From positions 6,959,001-7,023,000 of the forward strand of contig NZ_JAVIWK010000001.1 in the NCBI RefSeq assembly GCF_034314165.1: 64,000 nt of DNA, given 5' to 3'. The stretch is from Pseudomonas sp. Bout1 (GTDB taxonomy: Bacteria; Pseudomonadota; Gammaproteobacteria; Pseudomonadales; Pseudomonadaceae). The notes beneath the pieces were generated by a model. That model was not told the DNA's origin and searched no databases. It saw only the letters and a program-made list of their open reading frames with translations. The position numbers and the translations under genes were made by a program. Within the stretch, counting starts at the first letter, position 1; the number at the start of each line of letters is the position of its first letter. Of this stretch, positions 1 to 9,056 are shown piece after piece.

Positions 1-1
1 C

Positions 2-2026
2 GGAATTGTTCGGCTCGACTTCAACCTCCTGAATCGTGAGTTGACCGTGCATCACCGCTTGGATGATCCGCAGCCAATCGTCACCGCATTAGTCGCGTTG
101 GACATGGGGCCGAGCCTGATCGAAGCCGGTGCCGCGCCATCGGCGGTTCCCCCGGCCCTGAGCGCAAAACTAAAAGGATTGCTGGCCATCAGTGGCCTGG
201 CTGCTATCGCCGCTGAAGTCATCGCGTGGACAACCGGACAAGAAGGTTCTTGGCCGGTTATGGTGCTTGCGGCTCTTTCCATTCTGAGCGCTGGTTTGCC
301 CACCCTCAAAAAGGGTTGGATTGCAGTTAAGAACCTCACTCTGAACATCTATTTTCTGATGTCGTTGGCTGTCGTTGGTGCTCTCATCATCGGTAAATGG
401 CCCGAAGCCGCGATGGTGGTTTTCCTTTTCGCCGTTGCTGAGGCTATCGAAGCACTTTCTCTGGAGCGCGCGCGGAACGCGATCAAGTCGCTGACCGCGT
501 TGGCGCCAGAAACCGCTGAAGTCATGACTGATGGCGGCTGGAAAGACCATCCGGTGGCGAGTGTATTACTTGGTAGTCGTATTCGGGTTCGCACGGGTTC
601 GCGAGTACCCTTGGATGCCCGCATAGACTCAGGTCGCGCCGCACTGGACCAAGCTCCAATTACCGGCGAAAGCCTACCTGTTGATAAGCAGGTCGGGGAC
701 CCACTTTACGCTGGCAGTATCGTTACCGACGGCGTGGTTGAAGCGACTGTGACGGCCGTAGCAGGAGAAAGTACTCTTGCTCGTATCGCGGCAGCCATAC
801 AAGACGCGCAGTCTCAACGAGCCCCTACTCAGCGATTTGTAGATGAGTTTGCACGTTATTACACCCCGGCTGTAGTGGTTCTTGCCCTCTTGGTCGCTGT
901 CTTGGGCCCTGTACTGATCGGTGGAACCTGGGGCGATTGGCTTTATCAGGCCCTGGTCCTGTTAGTGATCGCCTGCCCATGTGCCTTGGTGGTTTCAACG
1001 CCAATTACCGTCGTCAGTGGGCTAGCCGCGGCTGCCAAGCATGGCATTTTGATTAAAGGCGGTGCATACCTTGAAAGCGGCCGACTACTTAAGGTTGTGG
1101 CGCTCGACAAGACCGGCACCTTGACCCAAGGCAAGCCGGTACTGACCGATAACGAGCCGTTTGGTGATCTGCCCATCGAGATGGCTTTGCAGATCGCAGC
1201 TAGCCTCGACGAACACAGTACACACCCAGTGGCGAAGGCCTTGGTCAGCGGATGGAAATTACAGCAACCGGATGCGGCGACTCTGCCGGTTGAGGACTTC
1301 GGCGTACTCAACGGTCGTGGCGTCAAAGGCAATATCGACGGTCAATCGTGGCACCTGGGTAACCACCGCTTGGTTGAAGAGTTGGGCGTATGCTCGCCGG
1401 CCCTTGAGGCCCGATTGTCGCTACTGGAAAACGCAGGAAAAACTGTAATCGTGCTCTGCGCGGCCAGCGGTCCAGTAGCGATTTTTGCTGTGGCTGACAC
1501 CGTAAGGCCTGAAAGCTTTGCTGCCGTAACTGCTCTGAAAGCGTTGAATGTCGTACCGGTGATGCTCACGGGTGACAACCCTGCAACCGCCAAGTCCATC
1601 GCCGCTCAGCTCGGCATACAGGATGCACGCGGAAACCTCATGCCGGAGGATAAACAAGCCGCCGTCGCTGAACTCAAACGCCGCTTTGGTACTGTTGGCA
1701 TGGTGGGCGATGGTGTGAACGATGCTCCAGCATTGGCGCAAGCCGACATTGGTTTTGCGATGGGGGCCGCAGGGACTGCCACAGCCCTTGAAACGGCTGA
1801 TGTCGCCATCATGGATGACGACCCACGCAAGATTGCTGATTTTATTAGCCTGAGTCGTCGATGTGCCTCTGTTTTGAAGCAAAACATCGGACTGGCCTTG
1901 GGTATCAAAGTTGTATTTTTGGCGCTTGCATTGTCCGGCCACGCTACGTTGTGGATGGCTGTTTTCGCCGATATGGGAGCGAGCCTGCTGGTCGTATTCA
2001 ACGGACTGCGGCTACTGCGTCGGTGA
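2..2026 (+). CDS. cadA: Zn/Cd/Pb-exporting P1B-type ATPase, 5'-truncated by window edge
   Basis: Inner-membrane pump that hydrolyses ATP to export Zn(II), Cd(II) or Pb(II). The reading frame is open to the window edge. The first codons match the end of an HMA metal-binding domain as seen in the second CadA at 33280-35799, so the real start is upstream and a TTG at 41 is not the start. Counting from codon 41, visible motifs are TGES near 207, the CPC ion-channel motif near 310, the DKTGT phosphorylation site near 355, a THP motif near 395 and GDGVNDAP near 556. It is followed 54 bp later by a zinc-ribbon gene and then czcD. Metal choice (2+ ions rather than Cu/Ag) is inferred from overall similarity to the CadA copy in this window. 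Confidence 0.9.
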   Translation, partial: GIVRLDFNLLNRELTVHHRLDDPQPIVTALVALDMGPSLIEAGAAPSAVPPALSAKLKGLLAISGLAAIAAEVIAWTTGQEGSWPVMVLAALSILSAGLPTLKKGWIAVKNLTLNIYFLMSLAVVGALIIGKWPEAAMVVFLFAVAEAIEALSLERARNAIKSLTALAPETAEVMTDGGWKDHPVASVLLGSRIRVRTGSRVPLDARIDSGRAALDQAPITGESLPVDKQVGDPLYAGSIVTDGVVEATVTAVAGESTLARIAAAIQDAQSQRAPTQRFVDEFARYYTPAVVVLALLVAVLGPVLIGGTWGDWLYQALVLLVIACPCALVVSTPITVVSGLAAAAKHGILIKGGAYLESGRLLKVVALDKTGTLTQGKPVLTDNEPFGDLPIEMALQIAASLDEHSTHPVAKALVSGWKLQQPDAATLPVEDFGVLNGRGVKGNIDGQSWHLGNHRLVEELGVCSPALEARLSLLENAGKTVIVLCAASGPVAIFAVADTVRPESFAAVTALKALNVVPVMLTGDNPATAKSIAAQLGIQDARGNLMPEDKQAAVAELKRRFGTVGMVGDGVNDAPALAQADIGFAMGAAGTATALETADVAIMDDDPRKIADFISLSRRCASVLKQNIGLALGIKVVFLALALSGHATLWMAVFADMGASLLVVFNGLRLLRR

Positions 2027-2080
2027 TACGAAAGCTGCGACTTCGTGTTCAATTACATGCCCACACAAGGAAATCAAATC

Positions 2081-2473
2081 ATGCAATGTCCGATCTGCAA
2101 AGATACTGCCCTCGTAATGACTGAGCGCCAAAGCATCGAAATTGATTATTGCCCTCAATGCCGTGGCGTTTGGCTCGACCGAGGTGAACTCGACAAGATC
2201 ATCGAGCGCAGCCAACAACAGGAGGCCGTTAGGTTTCTTCCACAGAACCCAATTCCACCCGTACAGAATGCTCCTCCAGCAGTACAACCCGGTTACAGCC
2301 AGCATGGAGATAGCCAAGCTCATGGAGATCAGCGAGGAAGTCACGGTGGCGGTTGGAGAGAAGGTGGCCACCAGAGCGGCCATCAAAGTCATGGTGGACA
2401 TCAAAACCAGAGTGGGCATCAGGGGCAACAGTCGTACCGCAAAAAATCATTTTTGCAGGAGATGTTCGATTAA
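2081..2473 (+). CDS. zf-TFIIB zinc-ribbon protein with Gly/His-rich tail
   Basis: About 130 residues. It opens with CPIC, then about 20 residues later CPQCRGVWLDRGEL, the signature of the zf-TFIIB zinc-ribbon family. The middle and C-terminal part is rich in Gly, His and Gln (many HQ and GGH steps), ending in the YRKKSFLQEMFD tail. The start at 2081 is chosen because it follows an AAGG at 2067-2070 and begins directly with the first zinc knuckle; a GTG at 2045 in frame adds 12 residues with no such support. The His-rich tail and its position between a Zn/Cd ATPase and CzcD suggest zinc binding or sensing, but its actual role is unknown. Confidence 0.8.
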   Translation: MQCPICKDTALVMTERQSIEIDYCPQCRGVWLDRGELDKIIERSQQQEAVRFLPQNPIPPVQNAPPAVQPGYSQHGDSQAHGDQRGSHGGGWREGGHQSGHQSHGGHQNQSGHQGQQSYRKKSFLQEMFD

Positions 2474-2654
2474 GGCTGCGATTTCGCGCTTTGATCGGGA
2501 TATACCTCGAACCAGCACCAATTCTGAAATAGGGTGTTTCATGAGATGGAACGGTTTTGGGTATTAGCTGGTCTTTATATCCTGCAATCGACTCGTAGCA
2601 AGGGTGCTACCTGGGTGGTTGGAGTTTCAGCGAGCGGCGTTTGAGGAAAAGGTT

Positions 2655-3569
2655 ATGAGTTCAGGACACAGTCACGGCCAAGTACGCGCCGGTCACGAAA
2701 AGTTGCTGTGGATCGCACTCACCCTGACGACAAGCTTTATGGTCGCGGAGGTCATTGGAGCTTTTGTCACCGGCAGCCTGGCCTTATTATCCGACGCGGC
2801 CCACATGCTGACGGACGTTGCGGCTTTGGCGATATCCTTGGTCGCTATTCATATAGCCAAACGCTCTGCGGATAGGAAGCGGACCTTCGGGTACGCACGA
2901 TTTGAAATACTTGCAGCCACCTTCAATGCGGTCTTGCTGTTTTTAGTCGCTATGTACATCGTTTATGAAGCGTATCTGCGACTTAAAGTCCCGGCGGAAA
3001 TCCAGTCGACTGGCATGTTGGTCATTGCGGTGTTCGGGCTCATCGTCAACCTTGTTTCAATGCGCCTACTGAGTGCTGCCAGTGGGGAAAGCCTCAATGT
3101 GAAGGGCGCTTATTTAGAGGTCTGGAGCGATATGGTGGGGTCTATTGGCGTCATCATCGCAGCTCTTTTGATCCGTTTCACCGGCTGGACTTGGGTTGAT
3201 TCACTTGTCGCGGCTGGCATCGGGTTCTGGGTGCTGCCCAGGACTTGGTCATTGCTCAAGGAAAGCATGAACATATTGCTGCAAGGGGTTCCAGAGGGCA
3301 TCGATATTGAGAAGGTAGAGGCAACGCTTTATGGCATTGAGGGGGTCAAGAATATCCACGATTTGCATATCTGGGCTTTGACCAGTGGTAAAAGTGTTAT
3401 GAGCGTCCATCTTGTCGCTGACTCGGCTTCCCGCAGCGAGCAAGCTATCTTGGCTGAAGTAACCAGCCTTATGAGTGATAAGTTCCACATCAGCCATACT
3501 ACCGTCCAAATGGAAGGATCTGATTTTCACGATCAACTGGCTGACGATCATGAGGGTATGGTCCACTAA
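2655..3569 (+). CDS. czcD: CDF-family zinc/cadmium/cobalt efflux protein CzcD
   Basis: Proton-driven inner-membrane antiporter of the cation diffusion facilitator family, 304 residues, which lowers cytoplasmic Zn/Cd/Co. The N-terminus is His-rich (SSGHSHGQ). The first metal-site helix reads SDAAHMLTD (around residues 50-60) and the second GAYLEVWSDMVGS, the CzcD-type pattern. The C-terminal cytoplasmic domain contains the HDLHIW motif of CDF proteins. The ATG at 2655 is preferred over a GTG at 2604 because it has an AGGAAAAGG ribosome site 5 bases upstream and starts at the conserved His-rich segment. It is co-directional with the ATPase and zinc-ribbon genes. Confidence 0.92.
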   Translation: MSSGHSHGQVRAGHEKLLWIALTLTTSFMVAEVIGAFVTGSLALLSDAAHMLTDVAALAISLVAIHIAKRSADRKRTFGYARFEILAATFNAVLLFLVAMYIVYEAYLRLKVPAEIQSTGMLVIAVFGLIVNLVSMRLLSAASGESLNVKGAYLEVWSDMVGSIGVIIAALLIRFTGWTWVDSLVAAGIGFWVLPRTWSLLKESMNILLQGVPEGIDIEKVEATLYGIEGVKNIHDLHIWALTSGKSVMSVHLVADSASRSEQAILAEVTSLMSDKFHISHTTVQMEGSDFHDQLADDHEGMVH

Positions 3570-3641
3570 CTGAGTCGTGGTATTTATTTAAGCTGGATGA
3601 ACGTTTATACGTCGTGATACAGATCAAAAGGGTCGATTAAA

Positions 3642-4157
3642 ATGGTCAGAAATATTTTAAGTTATTCTGGGCTGGCTTTGTTTTTGGCTTTTGTTGCGCA
3701 GCCAGCTTTTTCAACACCTGCTAATCCAGAAAGGGTATACGGGTGGATTGAGGAAGGAATACTTTTACCAGAAAATATTGCTGTGAAAGTAAAGTTAGAT
3801 ACAGGGGCTCTTACATCCTCGATGGATGCGAAAGACTTAGAACGATTCCGTAAAAATGGAGAGGAATGGGTTCGTTTCAACGTTAAAGTAAAAGACACAA
3901 AAACTAAGAAGGTGAGTAACGCACTCTTCGAGCGACGCGTCGAAAGAAATGTAAAGGTTCGAGGCGCCGGTGGCGCTGAACATCGTCCAGTAGTCATGAT
4001 GACGATGTGCATAGGTGATAAAATTTATAAGGAAGAGTTTTCACTGAAGGATCGAGGCGACATGAACTACCCCGTATTGATTGGTCGCAAAACTTTGGGG
4101 GTCTTGGGCGCGGTCGATGTTTCACGCACATTCACTAACGAACCAAACTGTAATTAA
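3642..4157 (+). CDS. Retropepsin-like / putative zinc protease family periplasmic protein
   Basis: 171 residues with a signal peptide (hydrophobic stretch ending near 'QPAFS'). The body matches the family long labelled 'ATP-dependent zinc protease' (Pfam Zn_protease), now thought to have a retropepsin fold. The KLDTGALTSS motif near residue 52 carries the D-T-G triad of aspartic peptidases, and YPVLIGRKTL sits near the C-terminus. It ends about 250 bp before the convergent eptA. Members are often linked to envelope stress and cationic-peptide resistance genes, so pairing with eptA may be meaningful; that is inference. A purine-rich AAAAGGG lies upstream of the ATG. The gene is more AT-rich than its neighbours, suggesting separate acquisition. 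Confidence 0.75.
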   Translation: MVRNILSYSGLALFLAFVAQPAFSTPANPERVYGWIEEGILLPENIAVKVKLDTGALTSSMDAKDLERFRKNGEEWVRFNVKVKDTKTKKVSNALFERRVERNVKVRGAGGAEHRPVVMMTMCIGDKIYKEEFSLKDRGDMNYPVLIGRKTLGVLGAVDVSRTFTNEPNCN

Positions 4158-4316
4158 ACACCTGAATTATACATTTTATCTATACGTGCAGGGTGAATGT
4201 ATTGAGAAAATAGCTCGGCAGAATTTTGCAGCTTTTTTGATGCTTGATGTGGCTGACTAAATAGTCTTAAAAAAAGCTCACCCGGATGCCGATTTTTAGG
4301 AAGAGTTAGAAGTGGC

Positions 4317-4348
4317 GCCATGCAACGATTAGTATTTAGTTGCATGGC
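4317..4348. repeat. Perfect 10-bp inverted repeat between convergent genes
   Basis: GCCATGCAAC at 4317-4326 is repeated as its exact reverse complement at 4339-4348 with a 12-base loop. It lies between the 3' ends of the retropepsin-like gene and eptA. It could act as a shared transcription stop, but neither side has a clear T-run. The rest of the 4158-4406 gap holds no gene I can recognise. Confidence 0.5.
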
Positions 4349-4406
4349 TTCTAATCAAAGTATGCTCATACTATAGGGTCATTTTAGATCTTTCTCGCAG
4401 CTCCAC

Positions 4407-6107
4407 TTATTTCGGTGTTTTCATTGATTGACGCTCAAATGTCTGCGCGAGCTTTAACGGTGTTGACGCTTTGGACTGGCAGGTACTGAACAGATCAAGC
4501 TCTGGGCGATATGCTGTAGTTTGAATACCCATCAACCCCAATATAGAATGGAATAAGTTGTCATGGGACAGTGATACGTCTCGCTGATCCTTCAAACATT
4601 GGGAGTCGAGGGTTTGACGCGACTGCATGTTTTTGGAGATCCAGATTACCATGGGGATACTAGTCTGCTCGCTGGGAGCCATGGCATAAGGAAGTCCGTG
4701 CAAGTAAAGCCCATTCTCGCCGAGGGACTCACCGTGATCAGAGACATAAAGCATCGCCGTATCAAAACGCTCAGCGTTACGCTTTAGCAGGTCGATCGTT
4801 TGCCCAAGTACATAGTCCGTATAACCGAGGCTGTTATCATAGGCACTGACAATGCTTTCGCGCGTACAACGTTCAAGTTGATTATTATCGCAAACGGGAC
4901 CGAATCGTTCGAACGCCGGTGGATAGCGCTTGGAATAGGATGGGCCGTGACTGCCTTTCATGTGTAGCACCACGATTGAATCCCGCTGCTGTTGATCCAA
5001 GTAGGCTTGTAAATCTTGCAATAAGACTTCGTCGTAACACTCGTCAGCTCTACATAATCCCGTCGATTTCTGATTGTTCAATTTTTCATTTGGTACTCGG
5101 TCGCAAATGCCTTTGCAACCCGAATTATTGTCTCTCCACAGGACCGATACGCCGGCCCGCTGCAACACGTCTAATAGTCCTTCTCTGCGCAACGCCATAC
5201 CGTCTTTGTAGCCTTCTTTACCCACATCCAGAAACATGCAGGGTAAGGAAACGGCCGTAGCTGTTCCACATGAGCTGACATTGGTAAAACTTAAGACACC
5301 ACGACTGGCCAATTCCGGATTGGTATCCCGGGAATAGCCATTGAGGGAGAAATTCGCGGACCTGGCGGTTTCACCCACCATCAGTACCGTTAGCCGTGGT
5401 TTGCGTACACCAGCAGTAGCTTCTTCACGGCGGGCATCAGCACCAATGGTTTTTAATTCGGCGGGAACTGCTAGCTGGCGACGCGTGTACCCATGAATTG
5501 CCGAAACCACATTCGACGGAACCAACATCAACCTGAGTTCGCGATGATTACGCATCAGCGATGCATAGGATTGATAAAGCGTAAATACGACGATCGCCAA
5601 GCAGGTGAGCGCTACCGCCACCCCCATGAATCGATGAGCAAGTGCGCGGGACCACGATCTTTGAATCAAACGGACTCGAGTGATAACCAGCACCGGCATA
5701 ACACCAAAGCCCAGCATCCACAGCAGTAGATCCGAGTTCAACAGCTCCGTGGCTTCGGAGCTGTCCGTCTGCATCACATTCGTTAGCATGCTGTAATCAA
5801 TTACTATGCCATAGCTATTCATAAAGTAACTCGTTGCTGCCGCAACCAGCAACACGATAGCTAGCACAGGTTTTATCAATCGTCCCCAAGCCATCACGCT
5901 GAGTAATACGTAGAGCCAAATCAACACGAACCAAGGCAGGCTAAGCACGAATATGGTGTTTCCGTCTTGTAGGCCTCCCACGCCTTGCCAGACAGCACGC
6001 CAAAATGGCCAGTTACTAAACAATAGAAGCCAAGTCGAAACTGCAAGAATTAACTGATTGCTGCCGAGTGTGATTTCCCAACTGCGAATTGGTACTTTGT
6101 TATTCAT
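4407..6107 (-). CDS. eptA: Phosphoethanolamine--lipid A transferase EptA
   Basis: Inner-membrane enzyme, 566 residues, that moves phosphoethanolamine from phosphatidylethanolamine to lipid A phosphates, which reduces binding of cationic peptides and polymyxins. The N-terminal third has the five hydrophobic segments of the family. The periplasmic sulfatase-fold domain starts at VGETARSANFSLNGY (about 240), followed by the nucleophile motif SSCGTATAVSLPC (Thr near 283) and metal-site motifs HMKGSHGP and SDHGESLGENGLYLHG. Cysteines fit the family's periplasmic disulfides. A CCGGAG sequence precedes the ATG. It is a full-length member of the EptA/MCR superfamily carried on a mobile element. No dedicated regulator is adjacent; a metal-responsive promoter is possible but not demonstrated. 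Confidence 0.93.
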   Translation of the reverse strand: MNNKVPIRSWEITLGSNQLILAVSTWLLLFSNWPFWRAVWQGVGGLQDGNTIFVLSLPWFVLIWLYVLLSVMAWGRLIKPVLAIVLLVAAATSYFMNSYGIVIDYSMLTNVMQTDSSEATELLNSDLLLWMLGFGVMPVLVITRVRLIQRSWSRALAHRFMGVAVALTCLAIVVFTLYQSYASLMRNHRELRLMLVPSNVVSAIHGYTRRQLAVPAELKTIGADARREEATAGVRKPRLTVLMVGETARSANFSLNGYSRDTNPELASRGVLSFTNVSSCGTATAVSLPCMFLDVGKEGYKDGMALRREGLLDVLQRAGVSVLWRDNNSGCKGICDRVPNEKLNNQKSTGLCRADECYDEVLLQDLQAYLDQQQRDSIVVLHMKGSHGPSYSKRYPPAFERFGPVCDNNQLERCTRESIVSAYDNSLGYTDYVLGQTIDLLKRNAERFDTAMLYVSDHGESLGENGLYLHGLPYAMAPSEQTSIPMVIWISKNMQSRQTLDSQCLKDQRDVSLSHDNLFHSILGLMGIQTTAYRPELDLFSTCQSKASTPLKLAQTFERQSMKTPK

Positions 6108-6301
6108 GGGTACTCCGGAAAATCTCGACGTATCCAGGCGCGAACTGCCACTGGAGTGTCACTACATTTTAGGTAAGAAAAAATCGCCAATAGCGCGGTG
6201 CAACTCGTGGATGCACCAGTGACCCTGAACGTTCTCGTCAGCTAGTTGGCGATCTGCGACTAGCCAAACCGCCAGACACCCCACGCTGATGAAAATCTTT
6301 T

Positions 6302-7171
6302 TCATGAGGTAGCACCCCAAGTAAGTGACGTGGCTGTAGATCCGCTCGATTCGTCCTTGAACGCCAGTAGTTGTGCTGAAGCGAGGTATTGGATACGGGT
6401 GCGCGGAGGGCCCAGAACACCCGTAAACTTGCGGTTGGATATTTCAAAGAAATTAGTGTTGGAGTCCTTGGCGCTTCGTGCGGCGGGAAGGATCACTTGA
6501 CTGAAGAACTTCTTTTCTCTGTGGGCCATCGAGCGCTTGTCTACAGCAAGATGGATTTCGTACCGCAGGCGCGGTTCGGCGACGTTGTGCATATCACGAG
6601 ACTGATAGGTGCGGCTAGCCTCCGACGAAATGCTTTTTAGTTTGCGGCCGAAAAACAAAATCGGCGTTGAAGCGCCCACCAGGTTCAACCGCTTCCGGAT
6701 GCTGGTCATCGTTCCGCCAGACAGTGCGAACTCTGAGCTGAAATCAGACCTTGCTGTGCAAGCATGACGCCGTAAAAAACTTCGATCATCGGGGCGCAAG
6801 TCATTACGGCAGTGTTTAGACTCCAGCGCCACTATGCCTTTACTCTTAGATGCGACCTCAATCCATGCGTGACTTTTGCGGCACCTTTTCGGTGTCCGGT
6901 GGAGCTTAACGTTGGTAGTGTTCGAATTTTCGCGGAAGGCTTGGGCATCTATTATTAGTACTGGATTGGGGATCAAATCAGTCTGTTGCTGCCCGGCTTG
7001 GGCAGTTTGGATTTCCCACTGTGCATCTGCGAGGCTTGGGTTATTGGTCAATGCTATTTGAGGTTTGGTCACAGCCTCGGCGTGGGTTGCCCGAAGCAAC
7101 GCCGTCATCAACGACGAAACACGAGACGGTGGGCCAGCCGCCCACAACATTTTTCTAATGCGAGATGGCAT
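6302..7171 (-). pseudogene. czcC: Decayed czcC (outer-membrane efflux component)
   Basis: The translated frame still matches the intact CzcC at 14088-15374 at both ends. Near the N-terminus NNPSLADAQWEIQTAQ and LIPNPV correspond to NNPDLAAAQWETGIAQ and LIPNPE. Near the C-terminus LRYEIHLAVDKRSM and QVILPAARSAKD correspond to LRTEIQTTLDQWM and QTILPAAKSAVD. The middle is shortened and scrambled (289 against 428 residues), no proper signal peptide remains, and the characteristic glycine/proline motifs are lost. A short frame running on to about 6170 (MKKIFISVGCLAVWL...) may be what is left of czcB. Its promoter is better preserved than its coding sequence. Confidence 0.8.
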
Positions 7172-7341
7172 AACGAGATTTACGCCCCCAAAGTGCGCAG
7201 TTTCTTTGTTAACTCATAAATATTTGATGGTCTAAAAGACTTCTGATCGATTTCTGCCGGCTGAATTCGATCAGAAGTCGACACGACCGCAGGATCCTAT
7301 GACGCATAGATTTTTTGCAGGCTCAATGTACTGCTGAACAG

Positions 7342-7369
7342 TTATCAGAAGGGTGACAGAAGAATTACA
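7342..7369 (-). promoter_or_regulatory. Czc box upstream of decayed czcC
   Basis: Read on the minus strand this is TGTAAT, eight bases, CACC, then CTTCTGATAA. It aligns without gaps over 28 bases with the boxes in front of czcC (14004) and the small gene at 20029. It lies between the decayed czcC and the orphan response regulator, so it could still drive either side. Confidence 0.55.
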
Positions 7370-7430
7370 AATTTGTTATCCCCCCTCTGCCGCGGACAAT
7401 TAGTCTAAGATCTACTTAGTGTGTAGGTTT

Positions 7431-7566
7431 GTATGTTTGTATGTTTGTATGTTTGTATGTTTGTATGTTTGTATATTTGCATATTTGTATATTTGTATAT
7501 TTGTATATTTGTATATTTGTATATTTGTATATTTGTATATTTGTATATTTGTATATTTGTATGTTT
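7431..7566. repeat. Octanucleotide tandem repeat, 17 copies
   Basis: Seventeen perfect-register 8-mers: five GTATGTTT, then eleven of the form GTATATTT (one is GCATATTT), then one GTATGTTT. It lies about 150 bp upstream of the orphan response regulator and downstream of the decayed-czcC promoter. Such an array is expected to change length by slipped-strand pairing. Reading frames on both strands through it are only a by-product of the repeat. Confidence 0.95.
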
Positions 7567-7719
7567 GACGTCGATAACATAACGGAGCCACAACAGCGCG
7601 CAATAGCTCCTTACTGACTAAAATCGTACAACGCAAATATGTTGAAGTTTATCGGTAAATAAAATTTTCTATACGTGTGTAAGGATGATTTATTATTTAG
7701 TGTCGAGACTTTATGAAAA

Positions 7720-8397
7720 ATGCGTATTTTGATAATAGAAGACGAGCCGAAAACTGCCCATTATTTGCACCAGGGGCTGACCGAAAGCGGATTTATCGTT
7801 GATTGCGTCGCCAGCGGAATCGATGGCTTACGCTTGGTCTGCCAACAGGCTTATGATCTTGTAGTGCTTGACGCAAACCTACCGCAACGTGACGATTGGG
7901 GCCTACTTGTAAGTATTCGCAAGGTCACTATTTCGCCCATCATGATACTTACCGTTAAAGGTAGTCTGGAGGAAAAAATCAAGGGTTTCGACCTAGGCGC
8001 GGACGATTACATGGTCAAACCAATTGAGTTTCCAGAGCTGCTGGCCCGAGTACGCACTCTGATGCGTCGCGCTGTATTGTCGGCATTGCCCGACGTGCTG
8101 TGTGTCGGGGACCTGGAACTCGATCTTGGTAGACACCGGACCTTCCGAGGCGAGCAGCGGATTGAGCTGACCACCAAGGAGTTCGCCCTGCTATACCTCT
8201 TGATGCGCCAGACTGGTACGGCGCTGTCGCGCACGCAAATCATGTCCTCTGTCTGGGGGCGGAGTGCTGATTGCGACACCAATGTTGTTGAAGTGTCGAT
8301 GAGAAGGCTTCGGGCCAAGATTGATGATCCTTTCAACAACAAGCTAATCCATACCTTGCGCGGTGTTGGATATGTTCTCGAAAAGCGTGATCAATGA
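7720..8397 (+). CDS. Orphan OmpR/PhoB-type response regulator, diverged CzcR paralogue
   Basis: 225 residues: receiver domain (acidic EDE at 8-10, phospho-acceptor Asp near 51 in VVLDANLP, Lys in MVKPIEFPELL) and a C-terminal winged-helix DNA-binding domain ending [17 protein letters not shown]. It is closely related to the two CzcR proteins at 10466 and 13048, but positions conserved in both have drifted (DANLPQRDD for DV(D/N)LPxxDG, ILTVKG for MLTARG, VKPI for VKPF). No sensor kinase follows: the next 285 bp are non-coding and the next gene is DUF2790. With the decayed czcC on its other side it mirrors the czcR-czcC divergent unit at 13-14 kb, so it looks like the remains of an inverted copy. 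Function may be altered or lost. Confidence 0.85.
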   Translation: MRILIIEDEPKTAHYLHQGLTESGFIVDCVASGIDGLRLVCQQAYDLVVLDANLPQRDDWGLLVSIRKVTISPIMILTVKGSLEEKIKGFDLGADDYMVKPIEFPELLARVRTLMRRAVLSALPDVLCVGDLELDLGRHRTFRGEQRIELTTKEFALLYLLMRQTGTALSRTQIMSSVWGRSADCDTNVVEVSMRRLRAKIDDPFNNKLIHTLRGVGYVLEKRDQ

Positions 8398-8682
8398 GCC
8401 CTCTTAATCCCTCGAATTTTGAAGTTATGTGAAATAATCGGCAACAACTTTATAAACAGAACACACAAATGCCACTCTAAAATCACAGTTCTATTAGATT
8501 ACGAAAATCGTCTTCGGGGTGGGGAAGCACTGTGCTTGGCTGATTATGTTACTTCACTGAGCTTGTGAGGATAACGGTTGGAAATTACAAATAAGTAATT
8601 CTCATTAGACAATTAATAAAGATTTACCTCGTTAACGTACTTAAGTTTAACAGCTTTGTAACTACTTCAAAGAGACTCTGCT

Positions 8683-9015
8683 ATGAGTCTGTTAAAACTA
8701 AGTATTGTTGCACTGACGCAATCATTGCCTTCGATAGAATTCGCTGAAAGCCGTGGTGATCGCAACGTTGTCAACGCCATGGAAGCAAATCAGAAAGCAA
8801 TGGCCGCCTACGCTGCGCAAAAAGGCAAGACCGCTCCGGAAATTCAGAAATATCACTATAGAATGAAGTTTGATATCGCAAAAGTGGTGAGTATGACCCC
8901 ACCAATTCGCTCTTGCAACATTGTACCTTTTCGAATGACCTATGAGGACTCAGCTGGAAAGCTTCACACTATTGAATACCAAATTATTGGTGTGTGTCGT
9001 AACACGCACGAATGA
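8683..9015 (+). CDS. DUF2790 family small secreted protein (AEGGGDR family member 1)
   Basis: 110 residues. An N-terminal hydrophobic segment leads to AESRGDRNVVNAMEANQKAMAAYAA, then the DUF2790 body with YRMKFDIAKVVSM, a cysteine pair (SCNIVP ... GVCRN) and MTYEDSAGKLHTIEYQ. It matches the proteins at 20370 and 53299 along its whole length. The signal peptide is unusual (polar QSLPSIEF before the processing region), so export may be impaired. The biochemical role of DUF2790 is unknown. Here each copy sits beside a metal two-component system or its targets, which suggests a metal-induced periplasmic role. Confidence 0.8.
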   Translation: MSLLKLSIVALTQSLPSIEFAESRGDRNVVNAMEANQKAMAAYAAQKGKTAPEIQKYHYRMKFDIAKVVSMTPPIRSCNIVPFRMTYEDSAGKLHTIEYQIIGVCRNTHE

Positions 9016-9056
9016 ACGAATGACGTGAATAAGGGCTGTTTTTTCAATGGTTGGTA

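Noticed and set aside
7405..7636. Open frames of repeated TNIQIYKY or YVCMFVCL residues through the octamer array
   Set aside because: Both strands stay open only because of the tandem repeat; there is no ribosome site and no protein-like flank.
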